Notes: generated by a model not told the origin, from the sequence alone. 64,000 bases of DNA from Streptomyces zagrosensis (GCF_014203645.1 NZ_JACHJL010000006.1:62001-126000), one strand, 5' to 3'. Shown: positions 1 to 9,060, numbered from the stretch's first letter. Made by a program: numbers and translations.

Positions 1-150
1 CAGCGTGGTGGTTTTTCCGGCGCCGTTGGGGCCGAGGAAGCCGACGATCTCGCCGGGTTGCACGGTCAGATCGATGCCTCGCACGGCCTCGACGGGGCCC
101 TGCTTGGTCGTGAAGGTCCGGGCGAGGCCGATCGTGCTGATGATTGCCAC
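1..150 (-). CDS. ABC transporter ATP-binding protein, N-terminal part (runs off left edge)
   Basis: Only the first 50 codons are in the window. They read from a GTG at 148-150 leftwards and stay in frame to base 1. The peptide has the N-terminal layout of drug-export type ABC ATPases (a short beta strand, then the Walker A loop [10 protein letters not shown] at about residues 39-48). These ATPases energise an ABC-2 type membrane permease that would lie beyond the left edge. The gene is divergent from the TetR gene at 243, the usual arrangement for a locally regulated exporter. An ATG start further upstream is not available in this frame nearby. Substrate unknown. Confidence 0.8.
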   Translation of the reverse strand, partial: MAIISTIGLARTFTTKQGPVEAVRGIDLTVQPGEIVGFLGPNGAGKTTTL

Positions 151-188
151 GCCCACAGAAAAACAGAGTCTCTTAAAATTTGCAATCA

Positions 189-202
189 CTCCAAGTTTGG
201 AG
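189..202. promoter_or_regulatory. Candidate TetR operator, CTCCAA-GT-TTGGAG
   Basis: A 6-bp inverted repeat with a 2-bp centre lies midway between the divergent ABC ATPase start (150) and the TetR start (243). An AT-rich stretch at 170-186 beside it could hold the -10 of the exporter promoter. The position and symmetry suit autoregulation by the adjacent TetR protein. Inference only. Confidence 0.45.
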
Positions 203-242
203 GCTGTCCATCCCGCCGCGCGGTCAGGCTTACGATGGAGGC

Positions 243-884
243 ATGGCAGAGGGGCTCAGAGAGCGCAAAAAGCGGCAGACGCGGCAGCACATCTCGGACA
301 TGGCGACCGGGCTCTTCTTGGAACGCGGCTTTGACGCGGTGACGATCGCGGAGATCGCCGCCGCGGCGGACGTCTCCGTCAACACCGTCTACAACTACTT
401 CCCCGCCAAGGAAGACCTGTTCTTCGACCGCAGCATGGGCGTGATCGACCGGCTGCCCCGCTACGTGCGCGGCCGTGAACCGGGGGAGTCCGCTGCCCTG
501 AGCGTCCTGCGTCAATTCCGTTTCGAGGTCGAGTGCGTCTCGCCCACCGTCGGACTGTTTGACGGCTACGACCGCTTCATGCGCGTCATCGAGGGGGCGC
601 ACGCCCTCAAGGCGCGCCTGTGGTACCTCCAGCAGGAAGTCATCGAGTCCGTCGAGCGCACCCTGCGCGAGGAGGCCGGGGCGGCGGCTGACGATCCGCT
701 GCCGATGCTGGTCGGCGGGCAGCTCGCCTGGATACAGGGAACCCTGATGGGCTTTGTCGGCCGCGAGATGGTGGCGGGCCGTAAGGCGGTCGAGGTATCG
801 CGCGAGGCACTCGTCTTGCTGGATGAGATGGAGGACCTGATCAGCGAGCGCGTCCTCAACTACGCGGTGCGGCCCGCCCCATGA
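243..884 (+). CDS. TetR/AcrR family transcriptional regulator
   Basis: A 213-residue protein. The N-terminal helix-turn-helix is clear (about residues 10-56, with the family-typical VNTVYNYF recognition helix followed by KEDLF). The rest is an all-helical ligand-binding domain without a recognisable subfamily signature. TetR proteins are dimeric DNA-binding repressors released by small molecules. The start at 243 is preferred because TGGAG lies just upstream; the frame is open back to 180 but that would place the start inside the operator region. The divergent ABC exporter gene at the left edge is the likely target. Confidence 0.9.
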   Translation: MAEGLRERKKRQTRQHISDMATGLFLERGFDAVTIAEIAAAADVSVNTVYNYFPAKEDLFFDRSMGVIDRLPRYVRGREPGESAALSVLRQFRFEVECVSPTVGLFDGYDRFMRVIEGAHALKARLWYLQQEVIESVERTLREEAGAAADDPLPMLVGGQLAWIQGTLMGFVGREMVAGRKAVEVSREALVLLDEMEDLISERVLNYAVRPAP

Positions 885-1034
885 CCGCCGCCGGTGTGAT
901 GTCCGTCATGTGAGACGTGACGCGCATCTCTTCCCCTGCCGCTGGGGCCCTGACGCCCGCTAAGGTCCGCCCCAGAGCCGAAATTCCAGCGTGTGGTGGG
1001 GGCGCCGTGGCCCCCGGCCGGTAAGGGAGAAGCA

Positions 1035-1886
1035 GTGGCCAAGAAGCTTGCCGTCATCGGGGCCGGACTCATGGGTTCCGGCATTGCTCAGGTCTCGGCC
1101 CAGGCGGGCTGGGAGGTCGTACTGCGCGATGTGACGGACGCCGCCTTGGCGCGGGGCAAGGACGGCATCGAAGCCTCGTACGCGAAGTTCGTGTCCAAGG
1201 GCAAGCTGGCGGCCGACGCCGCCGAACAGGCCCTGGCCCGCATCACCACCACCACTGACCTCGACGCCGCCGCCGACGCCGACCTCGTGGTCGAGGCGGT
1301 CTTCGAGAAGATCGACGTCAAGCGGGAAATCTTCAGCACGCTCGACGGCCTGGTGAAGGACGAGACGATCCTCGCCTCCAACACCTCCGCCATCCCGATC
1401 ACCAAGATCGCGGCGGCGACCTCACGGCCGGATCGGGTCGTGGGCACGCACTTCTTCTCGCCGGTCCCGATGATGGCGCTGTGCGAGTTGGTGCGCGGCT
1501 ACAAGACCAGTGACGAAACCCTGGCCGCAGCCCGCGAGTTCGCCGAGAGCGTCGGCAAGACCTGTGTCGTCGTCAACCGCGACGTCGCCGGCTTCGTCAC
1601 CACCCGGCTCATCTCGGCGCTCGTGGTCGAGGCGGCCAAGCTGTACGAGTCGGGCGTCGCCACCGCCGAGGACATCGACATCGCCTGCAAGCTCGGCTTC
1701 GGTCACGCCATGGGGCCGCTGGCCACCGCAGACCTCACCGGCGTGGACATCCTGTTGCACGCCGCCGACAACATCTACACCGAGTCCCAGGACGAGAAGT
1801 TCGCCCCGCCGGAAATCATGCGCCGCATGGTGGACGCGGGCGACATCGGCCGCAAGAGCGGCCGGGGCTTCTACCCGCACAACTGA
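1035..1886 (+). CDS. 3-hydroxybutyryl-CoA dehydrogenase
   Basis: A 284-residue soluble NAD(P)-dependent enzyme that interconverts acetoacetyl-CoA and 3-hydroxybutyryl-CoA. The N-terminal Rossmann loop GAGLMGSGIA is at residues 9-18. The catalytic segment GTHFFSPVPMM holds His139, with the partner Glu near 151. The C-terminal six-helix domain ends in the typical GRKSGRGFYPHN. Length matches the short, single-function family (about 280-290 aa), not the fused FadB type. The GTG start at 1035 follows AAGGGAGA. The acetyl-CoA acetyltransferase at 20.3 kb would supply its substrate, although the two genes are far apart. It appears to be transcribed alone. Confidence 0.93.
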   Translation: MAKKLAVIGAGLMGSGIAQVSAQAGWEVVLRDVTDAALARGKDGIEASYAKFVSKGKLAADAAEQALARITTTTDLDAAADADLVVEAVFEKIDVKREIFSTLDGLVKDETILASNTSAIPITKIAAATSRPDRVVGTHFFSPVPMMALCELVRGYKTSDETLAAAREFAESVGKTCVVVNRDVAGFVTTRLISALVVEAAKLYESGVATAEDIDIACKLGFGHAMGPLATADLTGVDILLHAADNIYTESQDEKFAPPEIMRRMVDAGDIGRKSGRGFYPHN

Positions 1887-2195
1887 CCTACGGGGGCACG
1901 AGGGTCCGGCTCCAACAGCGCGGGCCCGGGTCCCCAATGCAGGGGGCGGATGCCGCGTGGGCGGGTAAGTGGACCGTACGAACGGGCCCTGCGGACCCGT
2001 ACGAACGGGCCCCGTGAACCCGTACGAACGGCGCCCGCGACGTCCGTCCACCTCATAGAAAGGCCCGCACTCCACGGGCCCACCCCATGGGGTGAATTCG
2101 GTATCGGTTCGCTTACGGGCGGCAACTTTGCCGTATGAGAGGCAGTCAGTTCTGTAGACCGAAGATCACGACGACGCACCATCCGGGGAGCGCAT
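1887..2195. other. Intergenic region with a 23-bp tandem repeat
   Basis: No gene is recognisable in these 309 bases. The middle is a three-copy 23-bp repeat (separate entry). The distal part has a small dyad GGCAA-CT-TTGCC near 2120-2131, upstream of the STAS gene, which could be regulatory. The STAS gene has a good ribosome site (GGGGAG, about 2186). Confidence 0.5.
1975..2036. repeat. 23-bp tandem repeat, about 2.7 copies
   Basis: The core CGTACGAACGG recurs at 1975, 1998 and 2021, an exact spacing of 23 bp. The tails GGCCC(T/C)G...ACC diverge between copies. Each core contains the palindrome CGTACG. Seen directly in the sequence. Confidence 0.9.
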
Positions 2196-2519
2196 ATGCA
2201 CATCAAGGGCGACCACGCTGAGCTGGTCGTCGGGGGCCGACTCGACATCCGTAGCGCGGCGGACGCCCGTACAGCCTTCCACACCGCCGTAGACGGGGGC
2301 GGCGGAGACCTCGTACTCGATCTGTCCGGACTCGACGCCTGGGATGCCACCGGGCTCGGCGTCATCATGGGCGCCCACCGCAGGGCGGGCCGCGTCGGCC
2401 GCCGTCTGGTGCTGCGCGACGTACCGCCGCAGATGCAGCGGCTCCTGGTCGCCACCCGACTGCACCGGATTTTGGCCATCGAAGGCGGCCTGGAAGTGGC
2501 ATCCCTGCCCCGGGTGTGA
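2196..2519 (+). CDS. STAS-domain anti-sigma factor antagonist
   Basis: A 107-residue single STAS domain. The phosphorylation segment reads LDAWDATGLGVI, with Thr52 in the position where SpoIIAA/BldG-type antagonists carry the phosphorylated Ser/Thr. In the family, the unphosphorylated antagonist binds a kinase anti-sigma factor and frees the sigma factor. No anti-sigma kinase gene lies beside it, so the partner is presumably elsewhere. The ATG follows GGGGAG. The length is that of a stand-alone STAS protein. Confidence 0.88.
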   Translation: MHIKGDHAELVVGGRLDIRSAADARTAFHTAVDGGGGDLVLDLSGLDAWDATGLGVIMGAHRRAGRVGRRLVLRDVPPQMQRLLVATRLHRILAIEGGLEVASLPRV

Positions 2520-2842
2520 GGTTCGTCGGCCACGGGCGCGACGCACCCGCCCGGCCGCGGAGCCGTACGCACCGCGTGGAGTGGGCAGCCATGGTGAGGG
2601 ATGAGAGACGCTCGCGGGCCGGCACGCTGGCGGGCGATCCTCACCATCTCGTGATGTCCGGGCGGCACGGCGCCCCCGGGGTTCAGAGATACTGAGTAAA
2701 GGTTTAAAGTTCGGAACCGCCGCGCGCTATGCCAGGTGGATACCGGACACGATGCGGCGGCCGGGCATCTTCCCGCCCATGACGGAACCGTCGCGAACCA
2801 GCCCGCTGAACACACGGCACGCAGCTCTGGGGGGCTTTCACC
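2520..2842. other. Intergenic region, no gene recognised
   Basis: These 323 bases hold no convincing frame. An AT-richer patch near 2688-2712 stands out from the GC-rich surroundings and may hold the promoter of the large P-loop gene. I see no clear -35/-10 pair. Confidence 0.4.
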
Positions 2843-5767
2843 ATGGACCCGACGCACCGGGGACCTGAAGAGCACGGCCAGGACGCTCCGGGCGGCGCAG
2901 CGAGCAGCGGCGCCCCCGGCGGCCACCCGCGCCGCTCGCACCACCGCGGACCACAACTGCCCGCCATCGGCCCCCACGACCGTGACCACGGCGGCGCACC
3001 CTCGCCCGGCATCGCCCGCACCGCCCGGCTCACCTCGGGCGACTACCTGCTGACGATCAACCCCATCGACGGCAGCGAGATCGAACAGTGCCCGCCGGGC
3101 AGCGCCCACCGCCCCGCCACGCCCGAGCGGCACACGCCCGAAGAGCGCGCCGAACTGCGCCGGGCGCAGGCCACAACGCGCTCCACCGTGACCGCCGGCG
3201 CGGGCGCCATCGCGGCCGGCACCGGCCAGTTCGAACTGCCGCTGCTCGAACGCGAGGAGGAGCGGGATCGGCTGATACGGCTGCTGGCCCGCGGCCGTTC
3301 CGTACGGCTCACCGGCCCGCCGGGCACCGGCCGCAGCTCGCTGCTCGACGCGGTCGCCGATGGGTGTGACGACATCGCACCGGACGGCGTAGTCCGGCTC
3401 TCCGGATACCGCCGCACCGCAACCGACCTGCTGTACGCGCTGTGCGCCGCCGTCTACCGGATGCCTACGCACCGCCCGGACCGTGCCCAACTCCTTGAGC
3501 TGACGCGTGACATCGGTGCCGTCGTCATCCTCGACGACATCGAGTTCGGCGGCACCGCGCTGGACGACTTCCTTGATGCCACACCCGAATGTGCCTTCTT
3601 GATCGCCGCCACACCCGATGTGGCGGCCCCGTCCCCGGGCGCGTATCTGGAGGAGGTCGCACTTGGCGGCCTCAGCCGCGCCGCCTGCATGGAACTGCTC
3701 GGACGATTGGTGCGCCGGCCGCCCACCGACGAGGAAGCGGCCTGGGCGGCGGACCTGTGGTTCGAGTCCGAGGGACTGCCGCTGCGCTTCGTTCAGGCCG
3801 CGGCGCTGCTGCGGCACCGCGATCGGTCAGCGGCGGCTGCCGCTGACGTTGACCTGGTGGCGGACGCCGCGCCCGGCGATGCGTCCACGGGCCCCGTTCA
3901 GGTCGCCCACGAGCAGCAGGGTGCTCACGAGGACCGCGGTGCGCACGGTACGCAGGATGCCTCTGAGGACGCGCTCGCTGACGCCACATCGGATGAGATC
4001 GCCGCCTCGATCGAGGACCAGGACGGTGCGCGGGACGCGCCGAGCGTTCCCACGCTCACCGAGGGAGTGGCGCCGGCCGCGCTGCTGGCCGCCATGGTCA
4101 GCGAACCGGCCCGCGAGACCCTACGGTTCGCGCTCGCCCTCGGCGGGGAGTGCCCGCACCCGGCCCATCTGCCCGCGCTCATCGGCGACCCGCAGGCCGA
4201 CGCCGCCATCGCCGACCTGCTCGGCTGCGGCCTGATCACCCCGGCGGGCAACCATCACCGGCTGGTGAACGGCGTTGCCGCGCAGCTTGAGGCGGCCGGA
4301 TTCCAGGAGAACGCGACGGCACGCGCCCTCACCGCGGCTCAGCACTACGCCTGGTGGGCCGGGCACCCCTCGGTGGCCGCACGTCGCGCCGCGGACGAGG
4401 GCGACGCCATACTCGGCGCGCTCTCCGCGCTCGTGAGCGCCCGCGACACACCGAGCACCCCCGCCACCGGCCGCGCGCCCGGCGCATCGGGCGCACCGAG
4501 CGCCCAGCAGGGGGCGCAGCCAGCGGGGCCCGGGACCGGCGGCGGGCAGCGCGTGGGGCAGCTCAGCGCCGCCGTGCTGCTGGCGCGCACGGCCGCCCCG
4601 GCCTTCGCCGCCGGGCTCCACTGGAGCGCCTGGGAACGCTGCCTACGCCATGGCCAGGAGGCCGCAAGACTCGCCGGCGAGGTCGCCGAAGAGGCGTACT
4701 TCCACCATGAGTTGGGCGTGCTGGCACTGTGCACGGGCCAGCTGGACCGAGCCCGCGCCGAACTGGAGGCGTCCATCTCGCTGCGCGGCGTGCTCGCCGA
4801 CCGGCGCGGTGCCGTCGCCGGGCGCCGCGCGCTGGCCCTGGTCGTGGATCGGACCGGGATCTCAGCGCCCGGCGGCCTCGACACGCTCGGCGCCCTCACG
4901 GCGGGCGATGAGCCGCCTGACGCACCGGCGAGCCAGGCACGGGACGGCGCTGGTGCCTCGCCGCAGCAGGGCCCGAACGATACGAAGGTGAGCACCCCGC
5001 GGCACGTCGCGGGCGACACCCTCAAGGGCACGGCGGTAGGACTCGGCGCGGTGGCGTCCGGTAGTGGCGCGGGCTCGGGTGCCGGCGCGGGCTCCACCGG
5101 TGGTACGGGCTGGACCCGCGGTGGCTGGCGCTCCTCCGTGCGGCGCCTGCCGCTGCTCATCGCGGCCCGCAGAAACGTGGCTGCCGCGGGCGCAGGGGCG
5201 CTCCTGGTCGCGGTGCTCGGCACGGTGGTCACCCTCGGTGCCACATCGGGCGACGACGGGGCGCCGGACCGGGGCAAGCCACAGCAGAGCACATCGCGCC
5301 ATGACGACGCCGACGAGGATCGGGCGGCCGACGAGCCGGCCCGGGACGCGACCGGCGGCGACACCCGACCGGGCCAGACCGCGGCGCCCGGCACGACGGG
5401 GGCGGCGAGCCCATCCGCATCCACCGGTACGAGCCAGAGCCCCAGCGCCTCGCCCACCAGCGGCTCCGGCACCCCGTCAACGGGCAGCCCCTCCACATCG
5501 GGCAAGCCCACGGACCCGAAGCCGACCGGCCGCCCGACCAAGCCCACCGAAACGCCGACGACGCCGACCGATCGTCCGACGAGCCCCACGAGCTCGCCGA
5601 CCAAGCCCACGGACCCGCCGACCAAGCCGACCGATCCCCCCACGGAGCCAACGGACCCGCCCACCACGGCCCCCACGACGGACGCGCCCCCGCAGACTCC
5701 CACCCAGATCACCACCGGCCCGAGCACCCAGACCCCGGAAGCGACCACGGCCAACCCGACCGTGTGA
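2843..5767 (+). CDS. Large P-loop ATPase-like membrane protein with Pro/Thr-rich tail
   Basis: A 974-residue protein. After a disordered N-terminus of about 110 residues comes an NTP-binding loop, GPPGTGRSS, near residues 157-165, and a Walker B-like VVILDD near 230. A helical middle (about 250-660) is interrupted by Ala/Gly/Asp-rich linkers. One hydrophobic segment lies near residues 777-800, and the remaining 170 residues are Pro/Thr/Ser repeats (PTDPPTKPT type) that probably sit outside the membrane. This layout suggests an STAND/AAA-like cytoplasmic domain tethered to the membrane. No known function is recognised. The ATG start has GGGGGG about 10 bases upstream. Confidence 0.75.
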   Translation: MDPTHRGPEEHGQDAPGGAASSGAPGGHPRRSHHRGPQLPAIGPHDRDHGGAPSPGIARTARLTSGDYLLTINPIDGSEIEQCPPGSAHRPATPERHTPEERAELRRAQATTRSTVTAGAGAIAAGTGQFELPLLEREEERDRLIRLLARGRSVRLTGPPGTGRSSLLDAVADGCDDIAPDGVVRLSGYRRTATDLLYALCAAVYRMPTHRPDRAQLLELTRDIGAVVILDDIEFGGTALDDFLDATPECAFLIAATPDVAAPSPGAYLEEVALGGLSRAACMELLGRLVRRPPTDEEAAWAADLWFESEGLPLRFVQAAALLRHRDRSAAAAADVDLVADAAPGDASTGPVQVAHEQQGAHEDRGAHGTQDASEDALADATSDEIAASIEDQDGARDAPSVPTLTEGVAPAALLAAMVSEPARETLRFALALGGECPHPAHLPALIGDPQADAAIADLLGCGLITPAGNHHRLVNGVAAQLEAAGFQENATARALTAAQHYAWWAGHPSVAARRAADEGDAILGALSALVSARDTPSTPATGRAPGASGAPSAQQGAQPAGPGTGGGQRVGQLSAAVLLARTAAPAFAAGLHWSAWERCLRHGQEAARLAGEVAEEAYFHHELGVLALCTGQLDRARAELEASISLRGVLADRRGAVAGRRALALVVDRTGISAPGGLDTLGALTAGDEPPDAPASQARDGAGASPQQGPNDTKVSTPRHVAGDTLKGTAVGLGAVASGSGAGSGAGAGSTGGTGWTRGGWRSSVRRLPLLIAARRNVAAAGAGALLVAVLGTVVTLGATSGDDGAPDRGKPQQSTSRHDDADEDRAADEPARDATGGDTRPGQTAAPGTTGAASPSASTGTSQSPSASPTSGSGTPSTGSPSTSGKPTDPKPTGRPTKPTETPTTPTDRPTSPTSSPTKPTDPPTKPTDPPTEPTDPPTTAPTTDAPPQTPTQITTGPSTQTPEATTANPTV

Positions 5768-6006
5768 CCCGCAACGCGGCGCCCGCACCGGGACGGGTGC
5801 GGGCGATCGGCTCGTACGCGGGGTACGGCGTACGGGGCACGGGCCGGGGGCGCCAACGAGTCTGCGCCACCGCGGCCCACGCGGCGCGTCACGCGACCCG
5901 TACCGCAATCCATGGCGCGAGCCACGACGAAATCATCGGTGCCATCGGTGCCATCGGTGCCACCGGCGCCGTCGTCGATGGCGTCCTCAACTGGGCGCAG
6001 CAATAG
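5764..6006 (+). CDS. Possible small protein coupled to the P-loop gene
   Basis: An 80-codon frame starts at GTG 5764 and overlaps the TGA of the P-loop gene as GTGA, which would allow translational coupling. Third positions are almost all G or C. The N-terminal half is basic and Gly-rich. The C-terminal half (IIGAIGAIGATGAVVDGVL) is hydrophobic and encoded by three copies of the 9-mer ATCGGTGCC (about 5937-5963). It could be a small membrane peptide or a chance frame in GC-rich DNA. No homologue is recognised. Confidence 0.3.
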   Translation: MTRNAAPAPGRVRAIGSYAGYGVRGTGRGRQRVCATAAHAARHATRTAIHGASHDEIIGAIGAIGATGAVVDGVLNWAQQ

Positions 6007-6063
6007 CCGTGTTGAGGGCGGGGCCGTAGGGGAGCGTCAGAAGAGTAGAAGAGCGTCAGAAGA

Positions 6064-6726
6064 TCAGAAGAGGCGCAGCTTGTCGTCTTCGATGCCGCGC
6101 ATCGCGTTGTAATCGAGTATGGCGCACCCGATACCGCGGTCCGTGGCGAGCACGCGAGCCTGCGGCTTGATCTCCTGCGCCGCGAAAATGCCCTTGACCG
6201 GGGCCAGATGGGGATCGCGGTTGAGGAGTTCCAGGTAGCGAGTGAGCTGCTCCACGCCATCGATCTCGCCGCGTCGTTTGATCTCCACCGCGACCGTCAC
6301 ACCGTCCGCGTCCCGGCAGAGAATGTCCACGGGGCCAATGGCAGTGGGGTATTCACGCCGAATCAGGGTGTAGCCCTTACCGAGCGTTTCGATGCGGTCG
6401 GCCAACAGTTCCTGGAGGTGCGCCTCCACCCCGTCCTTGATCAGGCCGGGGTCCACGCCGAGCTCGTGGGAGGAGTCGTGCAGCACTTCCTCCATGGTGA
6501 TGATGAGCTTCTCGCCCCCCTTGTTCACGACGGTCCACACGCTGTCGTCACCCTCCTTGAGGGTGCACGGCGGAGACATCCAGTTGAGGGGTTTGTAGGC
6601 CCGGTCGTCCGCGTGGATGGACACGCTGCCGTCTGCCTTGACCAGGATCAGCCGAGGCGCGGAGGGAAGGTGGGCGGTGAGCCGGCCCGCGTAGTCAACG
6701 GAGCAGCGGGCAATGACGAGACGCAT
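6064..6726 (-). CDS. nucS: Mismatch-specific endonuclease NucS (EndoMS)
   Basis: A 220-residue protein that cuts both strands at DNA mismatches and provides mismatch repair in actinobacteria, which lack MutS/MutL. The C-terminal PD-(D/E)XK nuclease core is intact: Asp134 in GPVDIL, then Glu148 and Lys150 in [11 protein letters not shown], with Gln160 downstream. The N-terminal half is the beta-rich dimerisation/DNA-binding domain. The last residues, KLRLF, fit the C-terminal sliding-clamp-binding tail reported for family members. The start is the ATG at 6724-6726, giving the family-typical MRLVIARC. Its stop is followed by direct repeats of GCGTCAGAAGA (6033-6063), not a clear terminator. Convergent with the P-loop gene. 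Confidence 0.95.
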   Translation of the reverse strand: MRLVIARCSVDYAGRLTAHLPSAPRLILVKADGSVSIHADDRAYKPLNWMSPPCTLKEGDDSVWTVVNKGGEKLIITMEEVLHDSSHELGVDPGLIKDGVEAHLQELLADRIETLGKGYTLIRREYPTAIGPVDILCRDADGVTVAVEIKRRGEIDGVEQLTRYLELLNRDPHLAPVKGIFAAQEIKPQARVLATDRGIGCAILDYNAMRGIEDDKLRLF

Positions 6727-6940
6727 GGTCGGCAACGCTACTCGACGCTGGGCCGTCCACGCGATTCGTCCGACGATGGGCCCTTCGCTGTTGGCCGGTA
6801 GTAAGTGCACCGTCCTGGTGCGGGGCACCGTGGCCGAATTACCGTTGCAGCGGGGCGTCGTCACACGAGTACGCTGCGTCGCGGCTTCCCGCCCCCCCAT
6901 CCGCAGGACCCCGGTCCCCGGGGTCGCGAGAGGAGAACTC

Positions 6941-7333
6941 ATGTCGCTCGACGTCTCACCGGCCCTGCTCGAACAGGCCGAGCGAGGCGAGGTCGATGAA
7001 GCGATGTTCATCGACTGCGTCCGGACCTCCCTGCCGTATGCCTGGGAGATGGTCAGCTCTCTAGTGACTCAGCTCAAGGCGGACGGTGGCGAGATCGCCG
7101 ACAACCAGGTTCCGCCGCCGGACGAGCAGGCGCGCGGGCAACTGCTGCGTGCGCTGGCCAGTGACGCGATACGCGGGTCGTTAGAGCGGCACTTCGGAGT
7201 GCGGCTGGCCTTCCAGAACTGCCACCGGGTAGCGGTCTTCCCGTTCGGCCCGTCAGCCGACGACCGGCTTGCTCGCTTCACGTCCATCCGCGGTCAACTG
7301 CTGAATCAGTCTCCGCAACTGCGCGACTGCTGA
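6941..7333 (+). CDS. SCO5389-family conserved protein
   Basis: A 130-residue soluble protein of the family that, from memory, is named after S. coelicolor SCO5389. The start [20 protein letters not shown] and the core [22 protein letters not shown] segment (here [18 protein letters not shown]) are strongly conserved in Streptomyces. Biochemical function is unknown. The ATG follows AGGAG at the ideal distance. It is divergent from nucS, and this pairing appears conserved, so a shared regulatory region (6727-6940) is likely. No signal peptide or membrane segment. Confidence 0.85.
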   Translation: MSLDVSPALLEQAERGEVDEAMFIDCVRTSLPYAWEMVSSLVTQLKADGGEIADNQVPPPDEQARGQLLRALASDAIRGSLERHFGVRLAFQNCHRVAVFPFGPSADDRLARFTSIRGQLLNQSPQLRDC

Positions 7334-7490
7334 TGCGCTGCCGCTGCCGCTCCACATGCGGGAGGAGCCCAACGCTGGGGCGGCAGCTGCTTCGCGGCCT
7401 GCGCGGCACCCGACACATCGCGCACGACAGGTAGCGACCCCGGGCCCAGCCCGCGCCACCCGTGCCGCAAGCCGGTGTGGTGGGGGTCGC

Positions 7491-8525
7491 TCAGCGGAGC
7501 TGTGGCAGCACTTCCTCGCCCAGCCGGCGCACGTTCTCCTCCGTGCCGGTCAGCTCGCCGGAGCCTTCGACCAGGAAGGCGAACCGGTCGATGCCGGTGC
7601 GCTCGGCGCTGGCGGCGAGCAGGTCCGCGCAGTACCTGGGCGGGCCGACCGGGTGCAGCGCGCACAGCATCTCCGCGTACGCCCGCGGGTCACGCATCGA
7701 CCGCCGCCGCCCATCCACGGTCGTATACGCGTCGAGGCCCTGCCGTAGCCAACCAGGCATCGCCTTCAGCAAGCACTCCGCCGCGTCCTCGCGGGAGTCC
7801 GCGATCTGGGCGACGCCCGTCGAAACATGGCCGGCCGCCACGACCATCTCCGGCGCGTGCCCCGCCGCGAGCGCCGTCTTGCGCCACAGCGCAACCATGT
7901 CCGCCTTCTCCTCATCGCCGCAGTGCATCCCGAGCAGCATGGGCAACCCCCGCTCGGCGGCGATTCGTACGCTGCGGGGCGAGACGCATGCGACGATCAC
8001 CGGCGGCCCGTCTGCGGCTACACCATCCATAAACTCATCCACTCGCGGTACGACGGGGACCTCGCGAAAGACGAACTGTTCTCCGTCCGCCCCGACCTCT
8101 GGCTCCCGCAACCAGCGCAGCAGGAGGTCGAGCGACTCGGGGAACCCCTCCTCGTACGCCCGCAGGCCCGTGCCGAAGACCTCAAGATCAATCCAGGGCC
8201 CGCCGCGCCCCACGCCCAGCGTGAACCGACCACCCGTGGTGAGATGAAGCAGGGCCGCCTGCTCACCCAGTGCGACGGGATGGGTCGTTGACAGTACGCT
8301 CACTGCCGTGCCGACGCCGATGCGGTGCGTGCGCCCCAGTACGAGGGCGGCGAGGGTGGTCGCGGACGGGCACACTCCGTACGGGATGAAATGGTGTTCT
8401 GCTAGCCAGACCGCATCGAGCCCCGACTGCTCGGCGACCTCAGCGATCCTGACTGCCCTGCGTAGGGCCTCCCCCTGTCCTTGGCCCGGAAATTGCGCGG
8501 CCAGGACAAATGCTCCAACGCGCAT
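7491..8525 (-). CDS. Luciferase-like (LLM class) flavin-dependent oxidoreductase
   Basis: A 344-residue TIM-barrel protein of the bacterial-luciferase superfamily, which uses FMN or F420. Diagnostic segments are WLAEHHF (about residue 40), the HRIGVGTAV strand, GRFTLGVGRGG and the conserved C-terminal ERTGIDRFAF. In Streptomyces both FMN and F420 members are common and I cannot tell which applies. The ATG start at 8523-8525 gives the usual MRVGAFVLAAQFP. It is monocistronic, convergent with the SCO5389-family gene, and no partner reductase is adjacent. Substrate unknown. Confidence 0.88.
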   Translation of the reverse strand: MRVGAFVLAAQFPGQGQGEALRRAVRIAEVAEQSGLDAVWLAEHHFIPYGVCPSATTLAALVLGRTHRIGVGTAVSVLSTTHPVALGEQAALLHLTTGGRFTLGVGRGGPWIDLEVFGTGLRAYEEGFPESLDLLLRWLREPEVGADGEQFVFREVPVVPRVDEFMDGVAADGPPVIVACVSPRSVRIAAERGLPMLLGMHCGDEEKADMVALWRKTALAAGHAPEMVVAAGHVSTGVAQIADSREDAAECLLKAMPGWLRQGLDAYTTVDGRRRSMRDPRAYAEMLCALHPVGPPRYCADLLAASAERTGIDRFAFLVEGSGELTGTEENVRRLGEEVLPQLR

Positions 8526-8737
8526 CGCTCTCTGCCTCCTCTTGCAGCCTCGCGACCGACGCGGCCCCCGCTGGCAATAACGCCTGTCACGTGCCAAGGG
8601 CACGGCTCGGCAAGAAGTTTTCATGATGATCAGGAGATGGGGCGAGTCGGAGCCCGCCCTACGGCATCCCGAGGCGGTGACGACAGCCCTTACGCTGGTA
8701 ACAGCCCGTAGCCCCCGCCGAGTCCACGAGGTGCCCC

Positions 8738-9055
8738 ATGTCCCCGCGCCGAAACCGCCCCCGAGGCGGCGAGAAGCCAGCAGAGCGTCCCGCAGGGGGC
8801 GTGACAGGGTTGGAACGTAGGGAGAGTTGGCGGGGGGAGGAGTGGCTGGTGCGGCCGGTGGCGGGGTCCGCGGCGGGCAAGCGCTACCGCTGCCCGGGAT
8901 GTGATCAGGAGATTCCGCCGGGCGTGGGGCATCTAGTGGCCTGGCAGCAGTACGCCGGAGTGGACGACCGGCGGCACTGGCACCGTGCGTGCTGGAGCGC
9001 ACGAGACCGCCGGAGCGCGAGGCTCCAGCGGTCTCGTAACGCGCCCCGCTACTGA
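8738..9055 (+). CDS. Small zinc-ribbon-like conserved protein
   Basis: A 105-residue basic protein. The middle contains CPGCDQEI (Cys52, Cys55) followed by HWHRACW (His80/82, Cys85), a likely zinc-binding treble-clef or ribbon fold. The N-terminus is Arg/Pro-rich and disordered. Streptomyces homologues have historically been labelled 'ATP/GTP-binding protein', but I see no P-loop, so that label is not supported here. The 3' end of the gene is a strong inverted repeat (9001-9038), which makes the C-terminal residues Arg-rich. Confidence 0.7.
   Translation: MSPRRNRPRGGEKPAERPAGGVTGLERRESWRGEEWLVRPVAGSAAGKRYRCPGCDQEIPPGVGHLVAWQQYAGVDDRRHWHRACWSARDRRSARLQRSRNAPRY
9001..9038 (+). terminator. Strong hairpin inside the 3' end of the zinc-ribbon gene
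   Basis: Arms ACGAGACCGC (9001-9010) and GCGGTCTCGT (9029-9038) pair perfectly, and an inner GGAGC/GCTCC pair flanks a short loop. The gene's stop codon is at 9053-9055, so the hairpin is translated. It probably acts as a factor-independent terminator or 3' end stabiliser. Confidence 0.65.
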
Positions 9056-9060
9056 CGCGT

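Noticed and set aside
4345..6003. Long - strand frame opposite the P-loop gene
   Set aside because: It reads through the complement of the Pro/Thr repeats and lacks any domain. The + strand gene has the P-loop and correct codon bias.
8738..9055. ATP/GTP-binding function for the small zinc-ribbon gene
   Set aside because: The historic label for this family is not supported; no Walker A motif exists in the sequence. Cys/His residues suggest zinc instead.
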